From the NCBI GenBank assembly GCA_027117675.1, contig JAJAYM010000088.1, positions 1 through 5,428 of the forward strand: DNA of 5,428 bases, given 5' to 3'. Source of the DNA: Actinomycetes bacterium (GTDB lineage: Bacteria > Actinomycetota > Actinomycetes > JAHEKZ01). Below, piece after piece: positions 1 through 5,023 of this stretch (the first letter of the stretch is position 1; every line of letters begins with the position of its first letter). The notes under the pieces were generated by a model. It was given only the letters and a program-made list of their open reading frames with translations. It did not search any database and was not told the origin of the DNA. Made by a program: the position numbers and the translations under genes.

Positions 1-733
1 CGTCGCCGTCGAGCGCGATGCCGAGGTCGGCGCCGTGTTCGACAACGGCAGCCTGCAATGACTCGAGATGCGTCGAGCCGCAGGCCTCGTTGATGTTCAG
101 CCCATCCGGCCTGTCATGGATTGTGATGACGTCTGCGTCGGCATTGGCGAAAGCAGTGGCTGCGACGAACGATGCGGCTCCATTGGCGCAGTCGGCAACG
201 ATGCGCACGCCGTCAAGACTCTGTCCACCTAGCGTTGACAACAGGTGAGCGACGTAGTCGCTAGCCCCGAACTCGTCATCGGTGACACGTCCCACACCGG
301 CTCCGGTGGGACGGTCCCACGGCTCGCCGAGCCGTGACTCGACGGCGTCCTCGATGGCATCGCCGAGCTTGTGTCCGCCCCTGGCGAAGAACTTGATTCC
401 ATTGTCAGGCATCGCGTTGTGTGACGCCGACAACATCACTCCGAGGTCTGCGCGGCGAGCGGCTGTCAGGAAGGCGACGGCCGGTGTGGGCAGAACACCC
501 AAACGCCGCACGTCCACACCCGCGCTCGCGAGCCCAGCGACCACAGCCGCCTCCAGGAACTCACCCGAAGCGCGCGGGTCGCGCCCGACAACGGCCACTG
601 GACGATGCCCCTCGAACGCCCCGGTCTCACCGAGCACGTGCGCGGCGGCGACACTGAGATCGACAGCCAGCTCAGCGGTGAGATCGCGATTGGCAAGTCC
701 ACGGACGCCATCGGTTCCGAAGAGCCGGGTCAC
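1..733 (-). CDS. glmM: Phosphoglucosamine mutase GlmM, N-terminal part (cut by window edge)
   Basis: Cytosolic enzyme of the alpha-D-phosphohexomutase family. It interconverts glucosamine-6-phosphate and glucosamine-1-phosphate, the step before GlmU in UDP-GlcNAc synthesis for peptidoglycan. The visible 244 residues begin MTRLFGTDGVRG, the usual GlmM N-terminus. The phosphoserine loop reads VMLSASHNAMPDNGIKFF, with the catalytic serine at about residue 104 (422-424). The metal-binding loop begins as D242-G-D244 right at the window edge. The C-terminal half (sugar-binding and phosphate-binding domains) lies outside. The start is GTG at 731-733, chosen because it gives the family N-terminus and has AGGAGG four bases upstream. 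It follows rpsI by 75 bases on the same strand, an arrangement familiar from actinobacteria. No frameshift or missing motif is seen in the part present. Confidence 0.97.
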   Translation of the reverse strand, partial: MTRLFGTDGVRGLANRDLTAELAVDLSVAAAHVLGETGAFEGHRPVAVVGRDPRASGEFLEAAVVAGLASAGVDVRRLGVLPTPAVAFLTAARRADLGVMLSASHNAMPDNGIKFFARGGHKLGDAIEDAVESRLGEPWDRPTGAGVGRVTDDEFGASDYVAHLLSTLGGQSLDGVRIVADCANGAASFVAATAFANADADVITIHDRPDGLNINEACGSTHLESLQAAVVEHGADLGIALDGD

Positions 734-737
734 AGCA

Positions 738-743
738 CCTCCT
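738..743 (-). promoter_or_regulatory. Ribosome binding site of glmM (AGGAGG)
   Basis: A perfect AGGAGG on the minus strand lies four bases before the GTG at 733. It supports the GTG start over the out-of-frame ATG at 744-746. Confidence 0.8.
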
Positions 744-750
744 CATGCGC

Positions 751-782
751 GCGCCCCGCAAGCCGTAAGGCCGACGGGGCGC
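751..782 (-). other. GC-rich hairpin in the rpsI-glmM gap
   Basis: GCGCCCCG (751-758) and CGGGGCGC (775-782) are perfect 8-base inverted arms. Inside them a second short stem, GCC/GGC (762-764 with 769-771), closes on a GTAA loop (TTAC in the transcript). On the minus-strand transcript the hairpin falls after the rpsI stop and ends 7 bases before the glmM Shine-Dalgarno. No T-run follows, so it is not a standard intrinsic terminator. It may lower glmM expression relative to rpsI, or act as an RNA processing or 3'-end stabilising element; this role is inference. Confidence 0.6.
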
Positions 783-808
783 AGCGAAGTGAACGCGGGT
801 AAGAAGCG

Positions 809-1345
809 TCAGCGCTTGCTGTACTGCGGGGCCTTACGGGCCTTCTTGAGGCCTGCCTTGCGACGCTCTTTGGCGCGTGGGTCACGGGTGAGGTAGCCGG
901 CCTTCTTCAGCGGCGGACGGTTCCCTTCGGTGTCGATCTCGCACAGCGCACGCGAGATACCCAGGCGGATGGCGCCAGCCTGACCGGAGACGCCACCGCC
1001 GTGAACGCGGGCGATGACGTCGTAGCGGGCTTCGACCTGGAGCACTCGGAACGGGTCGTTGACGACCTGCTGGTGGACCTTGTTCGGGAAGAAGTCGTCG
1101 AGCTCTTTGCCGTTTACGGTGAACTTGCCGGTGCCAGGGGTGATGCGCACGCGGGCGATCGCCTCTTTGCGCCGGCCAGTTGCTGCGCCGGGGGCATCGG
1201 AGATTTCCCTCGGCGCGACGGCGATTGCCGACTCGCTGGTGAAGTTGCCGGTGGGGGCGGCGTCCGACCCTGGCGCAGCGGCATCTGCTTCGGGGGCAGT
1301 TGCCTCATCTGGGGCGGTGTCAGTGGTGACAGTCACGTCGGACAT
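809..1345 (-). CDS. rpsI: 30S ribosomal protein S9 (uS9)
   Basis: Protein of the small subunit head; in the family its C-terminal tail reaches the decoding region and contacts P-site tRNA. The 178 residues divide into a low-complexity Ala/Pro/Asp/Glu/Thr-rich extension (about residues 1-55) and the conserved core from ATGRRKEAIARVRI (about 55-68). Further conserved parts are VNGKELDDFFP, the VHGGGVSGQAGAIRLGISRA segment and the basic tail ending YSKR. Extensions of this kind are common in actinobacterial S9; the core alone matches the usual bacterial length of about 130. The start is ATG at 1343-1345, behind AGAGGA only two bases away. Spacing is short, and a GTG three codons in would give 11 bases, so the exact first codon is slightly uncertain. 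It lies 36 bases after rplM, the classic L13-S9 pair. Confidence 0.98.
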   Translation of the reverse strand: MSDVTVTTDTAPDEATAPEADAAAPGSDAAPTGNFTSESAIAVAPREISDAPGAATGRRKEAIARVRITPGTGKFTVNGKELDDFFPNKVHQQVVNDPFRVLQVEARYDVIARVHGGGVSGQAGAIRLGISRALCEIDTEGNRPPLKKAGYLTRDPRAKERRKAGLKKARKAPQYSKR

Positions 1346-1347
1346 GG

Positions 1348-1353
1348 TCCTCT
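1348..1353 (-). promoter_or_regulatory. Ribosome binding site of rpsI (AGAGGA)
   Basis: AGAGGA on the minus strand lies immediately upstream of the rpsI ATG, separated by CC. The spacing is tight for a Shine-Dalgarno, but no better site lies in the 36-base rplM-rpsI gap. Confidence 0.5.
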
Positions 1354-1381
1354 CGATACCTTCTGTGGTCTTCGGGCTGCG

Positions 1382-1825
1382 CTACTGCGCGACCTGGGTG
1401 ATCTCGAATGGCACGGGCTGCTGTGCCTGATGCGGGTGCTCGGGGCCGGCGTAGACCTTGAGCTTCTTCAGCTGCTGACGGGCGATGCGATTCTTCGGCA
1501 GCATGCCCCACACCGCCTTCTCGACAGCGCGACGGGGGTTCTTGGAGAGCAGCTCTTCGTAGCCCGTCGCGCGCAGACCGCCAGGAAAGCCGGAGTGCCG
1601 GTAGGCGAGCTTCTGCTCGCGCTTGGCGCCGGTCAGGGCGATCTTCTCAGCGTTGATGACGACCACGAAGTCGCCGGTGTCGACGTGAGGGGCAAAGACC
1701 GGCTTGTGCTTGCCGCGCAGCAACTGCGCGACCTGCGAGGCAAGGCGTCCGAGGACGACGTCTTCGGCGTCGATGACGTACCACTGACGCTGGACGTCGT
1801 CGGGCTTGGGGCTGTACGTGCGCAC
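1382..1825 (-). CDS. rplM: 50S ribosomal protein L13 (uL13)
   Basis: Early-assembling protein of the large ribosomal subunit. From the preferred start it has 147 residues: MRTYSPKPDD at the N-terminus, then WYVIDAEDVVLGRLAS, LLRGKHKPVFAPHVDTGDFV, YRHSGFPGG, the MLPKN motif and the end AQQPVPFEITQVAQ, all typical of actinobacterial L13. The open frame extends two codons further to a GTG at 1829-1831. I prefer the GTG at 1823-1825 because it gives the family N-terminus and leaves 8 bases to the GAAGG at 1834-1838, whereas the outer GTG leaves only two. The stop is TAG, a useful control for the internal TAG in the ABC-F locus. It is the first gene of the rplM-rpsI(-glmM) unit. In E. coli L13 represses its own operon; the long leader here makes similar control plausible but unproven. 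Confidence 0.97.
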   Translation of the reverse strand: MRTYSPKPDDVQRQWYVIDAEDVVLGRLASQVAQLLRGKHKPVFAPHVDTGDFVVVINAEKIALTGAKREQKLAYRHSGFPGGLRATGYEELLSKNPRRAVEKAVWGMLPKNRIARQQLKKLKVYAGPEHPHQAQQPVPFEITQVAQ

Positions 1826-1975
1826 GGGCACAACCTTCGTGAGTCGAGTCGGATCAGGAGGCGCTCTGCATCAGGCTCTGCGTCAATCTGCAACAAACAG
1901 GGCGTTCTGCGGGGAGCACCCGGCGCCAACAATCTGGGGCCGACCAGCGACCCCGACAGATACAAGGCGCAACAG
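1826..1975 (-). promoter_or_regulatory. Structured 5' leader of the rplM-rpsI transcript
   Basis: About 150 bases separate the inferred transcription start (near 1975) from the rplM start. The first third folds on paper into one imperfect hairpin. It has a 5-bp stem (1966-1970 with 1923-1927), a 4x4 internal loop, a 5-bp stem (1957-1961 with 1932-1936), a two-base bulge, a 3-bp stem (1952-1954 with 1937-1939) and a 12-base loop. The 3' half carries four copies of GCAGA (1906-1910, 1887-1891, 1877-1881, 1865-1869). A second GCGCC at 1860-1864 could compete for the outer stem. No reading frame of note is seen in it. A regulatory role as an r-protein leader is inference from position and fold. 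Confidence 0.5.
1834..1838 (-). promoter_or_regulatory. Ribosome binding site of rplM (GAAGG), decides the start
   Basis: GAAGG on the minus strand is 8 bases from the GTG at 1825 and only 2 from the GTG at 1831. It therefore favours the 147-residue L13 over a 149-residue form. Confidence 0.65.
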
Positions 1976-1981
1976 CCGGTC

Positions 1982-2011
1982 AGGCTACCCGTGCCCGGGT
2001 AGCACGGTCAA
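1982..2011 (-). promoter_or_regulatory. Promoter of rplM-rpsI(-glmM)
   Basis: On the minus strand, TTGACC (2006-2011) and TAGCCT (1982-1987) are separated by 18 bases. These fit a housekeeping-sigma promoter of actinobacteria (TTGACN and TANNNT). The predicted start is near 1974-1976. The spacer is filled by two overlapping dyads, described separately. Confidence 0.65.
1985..2007. repeat. Two overlapping inverted repeats in the rplM promoter spacer
   Basis: CTACCC (1985-1990) pairs with GGGTAG (1997-2002) around six bases. CCGTGC (1989-1994) pairs with GCACGG (2002-2007) around seven bases. The arms overlap, so only one can form at a time. The second dyad fills the spacer between the -35 and -10 hexamers, and the first overlaps the -10. 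This position suits a protein operator more than an RNA structure, since it lies upstream of the inferred transcription start. No known operator consensus is recognised. Confidence 0.5.
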
Positions 2012-2020
2012 AACCGGGTG

Positions 2021-2031
2021 CCTGGGCCAGG
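2021..2031. repeat. Short palindrome CCTGG-G-CCAGG in the divergent region
   Basis: A perfect 11-base palindrome lies upstream of the rplM -35 and about 40 bases before the transporter ATG. It could be an operator for either gene or a chance event in GC-rich DNA; no regulator gene is visible nearby. Confidence 0.3.
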
Positions 2032-2037
2032 CCGCCT

Positions 2038-2065
2038 CGGTCATGATCAACATCTTTCCTAGGCT
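2038..2065 (+). promoter_or_regulatory. Possible leaderless promoter of the transporter gene
   Basis: TAGGCT at 2060-2065 fits TANNNT and would place transcription start at the A of the ATG (2072). A poor -35, CGGTCA (2038-2043), lies 16 bases upstream. No Shine-Dalgarno precedes the ATG, which agrees with a leaderless mRNA, a common form in actinobacteria. Confidence 0.35.
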
Positions 2066-2071
2066 GGCTCG

Positions 2072-3277
2072 ATGACCGCGTCTGACGCCACTCCCAGGTT
2101 GCCAGATGCCTCGATGGGCTCTACCGCTCGGCACCGGACCAGCCGACTGGTTTTGGTTCTCTCCATCGTGGCCCGGATGCCACAGGGCTTGGCTCCCCTG
2201 GCCGTGGTCCTGCTGGCCCAGGAACGCACCGGCTCGATCGCCGCTGCCGGCCTGGCGGGAGGCGCCTGGGCGATCGGCTCAGCTGTCAGCCAGCCCCTGT
2301 GGGGAGGGTTCGCCGGCCGTGGACAGGCACACCGCATCGAAGCGGCCACCTCGGTGTCGCAGGGTGGGCTCCTCCTGCTGCTGGCCTTCGGCCCCTGGGA
2401 GGCCGGGACCGCCCTCGTTGTGTTGGCCGCCGTCGGCGGCCTGCTGGCGGCCCCCACCTCGCCGATCTCCCGAACGCTTTGGCCGCAACTCGCCCGTGAC
2501 CAGCACGACCTGGATGCCCTCTACGCACTCGATGCCACCTGGCAGGAGATGGTCTTCATCGCCGGGCCGGCTCTCGTCGGCGTTCTGGTGGCCGTGTCGG
2601 GACCAGATGCCGCCTTGCTCGCTGCCGCCATCTGCGGCGCGCCAGGCGGCATCGCGTTCGCTTGGGTGGTGCGACCCTTGTGGCGCCAGCGCCCGGCGAC
2701 CGAGTCGCGCATCGCGCTCACCACGGCGCTGAAGTCGCTCGCTGGCCCCTACGCCGCACTCTGTGTCATGGCCCTCGGGCTCGGACTCGTCGAGGTCGGC
2801 GTCCCCGCGGTGGCGATCCTGGAGCAGAACCGAGCAGCTAGCGGATGGCTGCTGGCGCTCTGGAGCCTGGGCTCGCTCGTTGGCGGCCTGGCCGCTTCCC
2901 GCGTCCGGTGGCGTCGCGGGCCTGCGGAGCGATGGCCGCTGCTGCTCGCCGCCGTGACGCTCGGGACTGGGACGGTCGTTGTGGGCTGGCACTTCGGCCT
3001 GGGGTGGCTGGGCTTCACCCTGTTTCTGTCGGGCTTGGCTCTCGCGCCCTCGCTCGCCGCAGGGTACGGCGTCATTGGTGACCGTGCCGCGGTCGGACGC
3101 CGCACCGACGCGTTCGCTTGGACGACCACTTTTCTGTTGCTCGGCTTCGGCGGTGGGGCAGCAATCGGGGGTGTTCTGGCCGACATCAGTCCGACCTGGG
3201 CGTTCGCAGCCGGCACCGTGGTCACGGCTCTGGCCGTCGTGATCGCTGCCCTGAACGCCCGCACCCATGCGGGGTGA
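2072..3277 (+). CDS. Major facilitator superfamily (MFS) transporter, substrate unknown
   Basis: Integral inner-membrane protein of 401 residues with about twelve hydrophobic segments. Approximate positions are 26-50, 54-80, 95-108, 112-130, 160-178, 180-200, 222-248, 256-276, 287-304, 307-330, 346-370 and 376-396. This is the usual MFS size and layout, with the break between halves near 201-220. The loop after segment 2 reads GGFAGRGQAHR, a degenerate motif A in which the usual acidic residue is Gly. The segment SRTLWPQL...LDALYALDATWQEM resembles many actinobacterial MFS exporters known only by family. Drug or metabolite efflux is likely but the substrate cannot be told. The start at ATG 2072 lacks a Shine-Dalgarno; the ATG at 2114 would lose 14 polar residues and no membrane segment. 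It is divergent from rplM and convergent with the ABC-F locus. Confidence 0.9.
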   Translation: MTASDATPRLPDASMGSTARHRTSRLVLVLSIVARMPQGLAPLAVVLLAQERTGSIAAAGLAGGAWAIGSAVSQPLWGGFAGRGQAHRIEAATSVSQGGLLLLLAFGPWEAGTALVVLAAVGGLLAAPTSPISRTLWPQLARDQHDLDALYALDATWQEMVFIAGPALVGVLVAVSGPDAALLAAAICGAPGGIAFAWVVRPLWRQRPATESRIALTTALKSLAGPYAALCVMALGLGLVEVGVPAVAILEQNRAASGWLLALWSLGSLVGGLAASRVRWRRGPAERWPLLLAAVTLGTGTVVVGWHFGLGWLGFTLFLSGLALAPSLAAGYGVIGDRAAVGRRTDAFAWTTTFLLLGFGGGAAIGGVLADISPTWAFAAGTVVTALAVVIAALNARTHAG

Positions 3278-3330
3278 ACCCACACCGGCACAGCGCGTCC
3301 GACTCCACCACGCGGCGCCCCACTCCACCG

Positions 3331-4218
3331 TTAGCGGGTGCGCTGAACGCGGGCCTCGTCCCAGACTGGTTCGGACGCCTCGTACACCTGGCCGTCGGAT
3401 CCGAAGACCAGGTAGCGGTCGAAACTCCTGGCGAACCAGCGGTCGTGGGTGACGCTCAGCACTGTTCCCTCGAAGGCCTCGAGGCCCTCCTCCAACGCCT
3501 CAGCGCTCGCGAGGTCGAGGTTGTCGGTGGGCTCGTCCAGCAGCAGCAAAGTGACCCCGGACAGTTCGAGCAGCAGGATCTGGAATCGGGCCTGTTGCCC
3601 ACCGGAGAGCGTCTCGAACCGCTGCTCACTCTGGTGCTCGAGCTCGTAACGACGCAGCGACCCCTTGGCCGGACCCAGTTGTAGGGAGTGCTGCTCCCAG
3701 AGCAGCTCGATCGGCGTCCGGCCGGTGAACTCTGCATGGTCGCGCGTCTGGGCGAAGTGGCCCGGCACCACACGGGCCCCCAGTTTCCACGCCCCGGTGT
3801 GCGCAACCGTCGCGTGCCCGGTCGGCGATTGGGCGTCCCCGGACGCCAACAACCCCAAGAAGTGCGACTTGCCTGAGCCATTGCTCCCCAGCACGGCAAC
3901 GCGCTCACCGTAGAAGACCTCGAGGTCGAACGGCTGCATCAAACCGGTGAGCTCGAGCTGTTGGCAGGTGACGGCACGGACGCCGGTGCGTCCACCTTTC
4001 AGCCGCATCCGCACGTTCTGCTGGACGGGAGGCGCCTCCGGTGGGCCCGCCTCCTCGTACTTGCGGAGCCTGGTCTGCATGGCTTTGTACCTCGACGCCA
4101 TGTCGGGGCTGATCGCCGCCTGCTGCTGCAGGGTGCGTACCAGGTCTTTCAACCGCTGATGCTCCTCGTCCCAGCGACGGAGAAGTTCTGCAAGGCGTTC
4201 GTGTCGGTCGCCGCGCAC
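3331..4218 (-). CDS. ABC-F ATPase, second half (linker plus ABC2), downstream of the TAG
   Basis: From the first possible start after the TAG (GTG at 4216-4218) this frame gives 295 residues. Residues 1-57 are highly charged and helical (ERLAELLRRWDEEHQRLKDL and onward), matching the interdomain linker of ABC-F proteins. ABC2 follows, with Walker A GSNGSGKS (111-118), signature LSGGQ (204-208), Walker B LLLLDEP with Glu229, TDNLD, and the switch His258 in VTHDRW. It ends in TAA at 3331-3333. Independent translation is doubtful: the GTG has only GAG touching it, and 39 bases separate it from the TAG. The open frame continues upstream without break to the TAG, so it is best read as the rest of one gene. 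Confidence 0.7.
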   Translation of the reverse strand: MRGDRHERLAELLRRWDEEHQRLKDLVRTLQQQAAISPDMASRYKAMQTRLRKYEEAGPPEAPPVQQNVRMRLKGGRTGVRAVTCQQLELTGLMQPFDLEVFYGERVAVLGSNGSGKSHFLGLLASGDAQSPTGHATVAHTGAWKLGARVVPGHFAQTRDHAEFTGRTPIELLWEQHSLQLGPAKGSLRRYELEHQSEQRFETLSGGQQARFQILLLELSGVTLLLLDEPTDNLDLASAEALEEGLEAFEGTVLSVTHDRWFARSFDRYLVFGSDGQVYEASEPVWDEARVQRTR

Positions 4219-4257
4219 CTCGTGGTACGACGCGAAGCCGCCACCGTGGACCCAGCT

Positions 4258-4260
4258 CTA
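4258..4260 (-). other. In-frame TAG codon inside the ABC-F gene
   Basis: The codons read GGC-TAG-AGC-TGG, between Gly235 and Ser237 of the full-length frame. It is placed at the boundary of ABC1 and the linker. rplM in this window ends with TAG at its normal terminus, so TAG is not globally recoded here. Confidence 0.9.
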
Positions 4261-4965
4261 GCCGCCTTCGATCGTGACGATGCGGTTAGCGGCTGTGGCC
4301 AGTAGCTCCCGGTCGTGTGAGATCAACAGGACGGTCTTGCGCGTCGACGCCAGCCGCTCCTCGAGCCACTGTTTACCGGGAACGTCGAGGTAGTTGTCTG
4401 GCTCGTCGAGCAGCAGCACCTCATCTGGCCCGCGTAACAGAGCTTCGAGCACCAGCCGCTTCTGCTCCCCACCCGAGAGGGTGCGTACCTCGCGGTATTG
4501 CGCGCGCTCGTACGGGAGCCCGATCGCCTTCATGGTGCAGACGTCCCAGATCACCTCAGCGTCGTAGCCGTGGGCGTCACCCCAGTCGGCGATCGCCTGG
4601 GCGTACCGCATCTGGGTCTTCTCGTCGTCGTGCTCCATCATCTGCAGCTCGGCGGCGTCCATCTCAAGCGCAGCCGTCTGAATGCGGGGAGGCGCCACCG
4701 ACACGAGGAGATCGCGCACGGTCGACTCGTCCCGCACACTCCCGACGAACTGACGCATGACGCCGAGGCCACCGCTGCGCGACACCGAACCTTCGACGGG
4801 CTCAAGGTCACCGGCGATGATCTTCATCAGGGTGGTCTTGCCGGCGCCGTTGGCTCCCACCAACGCGACGACGGCACCGTCACCGACCCGGAACGACACC
4901 CCCGAGAAGAGGGTGCGGCCGTCGGGCAGCACAAAACTCACTCCATTGACGTCCACGTGTCCCAC
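4258..4965 (-). CDS. ABC-F ATPase, first half (ABC1 domain, ends at TAG)
   Basis: This 235-residue frame holds one complete nucleotide-binding domain. Walker A is GANGAGKT (37-44), the signature LSGGE (163-167), Walker B VLLLDEP with Glu188, and the switch His217 lies in ISHDRELL. The sequence after Walker B is DNYLD where many ABC-F proteins have TNHLD, a variant I believe recurs in actinobacterial members. An acidic and Met-rich helical arm (about 97-135) is inserted before the signature. The start is GTG at 4963-4965 because MGHVDVNGVSF matches the family N-terminus; no clear Shine-Dalgarno precedes it. As a product alone it would lack the linker and second ATPase domain, so normal ABC-F function would not be expected unless it pairs with the downstream half. 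Confidence 0.75.
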   Translation of the reverse strand: MGHVDVNGVSFVLPDGRTLFSGVSFRVGDGAVVALVGANGAGKTTLMKIIAGDLEPVEGSVSRSGGLGVMRQFVGSVRDESTVRDLLVSVAPPRIQTAALEMDAAELQMMEHDDEKTQMRYAQAIADWGDAHGYDAEVIWDVCTMKAIGLPYERAQYREVRTLSGGEQKRLVLEALLRGPDEVLLLDEPDNYLDVPGKQWLEERLASTRKTVLLISHDRELLATAANRIVTIEGG

Positions 4966-4974
4966 AAGGGGACA
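4958..4974 (-). repeat. Inverted repeat over the ABC-F start codon
   Basis: On the minus strand TGTCCC (4969-4974), a five-base loop and GGGACA (4958-4963) form a perfect 6-bp dyad. The GTG start (4963-4965) lies at the edge of loop and stem. In RNA this could sequester the start; in DNA it could be an operator. Either role is inference. Confidence 0.4.
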
Positions 4975-5023
4975 GTCTCACGCACTCAGCACCTTGGCCG
5001 CCATTGCGTTTCCGGGCGCGAAC

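Larger units (their letters stand above)
3331..4965 (-). pseudogene. ABC-F family ATPase locus interrupted by one in-frame TAG
   Basis: Read through codon 236, this locus encodes a 544-codon duplicated-ATPase protein of the ABC-F class (soluble, no membrane domain). Members act on the ribosome in translation control or antibiotic protection. Domain order is ABC1 (about 1-235), a charged helical linker (about 245-310, the tRNA-interaction region in the family) and ABC2 (about 330-540). The only defect is TAG at 4258-4260. The frame resumes at once with SWVHGGGFASYHE, which fits the family sequence after ABC1. Walker A, signature, Walker B and switch histidine are intact in both ATPase domains, so any loss must be recent. 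Alternatives are sequencing error, suppression or readthrough, or two separately translated halves. Which ABC-F subgroup it belongs to, and whether it confers resistance, cannot be told. Confidence 0.7.

Noticed and set aside
282..896. 204-codon plus-strand frame across glmM and the rpsI end
   Set aside because: It runs opposite to conserved glmM and rpsI coding sequence, and its composition is rich in Arg, Pro, Ser and Thr without recognisable domains.
789..1011. 11-base direct repeat GTGAACGCGGG at 789-799 and 1001-1011
   Set aside because: One copy encodes part of the conserved S9 sequence and the other is intergenic. Two copies of an 11-mer this GC-rich are plausible by chance, and no mobile element structure surrounds them.
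1829..1831. Upstream GTG as the rplM start
   Set aside because: It leaves only two bases to GAAGG and adds two residues not usual in the family. The GTG at 1823-1825 fits both criteria better.
1001..2002. 333-codon open frame on the plus strand across rpsI and rplM
   Set aside because: It lies antisense to two unmistakable ribosomal protein genes, and its translation shows no family motif. Long antisense frames are expected in GC-rich DNA.
3294..3314. Weak dyad CGCGT...ACGCG between the convergent transporter and ABC-F stops
   Set aside because: It has only five base pairs, an 11-base loop and no T-tract on either strand. It is too weak to call a bidirectional terminator.
2279..3328. 349-codon open frame on the minus strand across the transporter gene
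   Set aside because: It is antisense to a clear 12-segment MFS protein. Its product is a polar Gln/Gly/Arg-rich sequence typical of a shadow frame.
4258..4260. Genome-wide recoding of TAG as a sense codon
   Set aside because: rplM in the same window ends with TAG exactly at the conserved L13 C-terminus, so TAG acts as a stop here.
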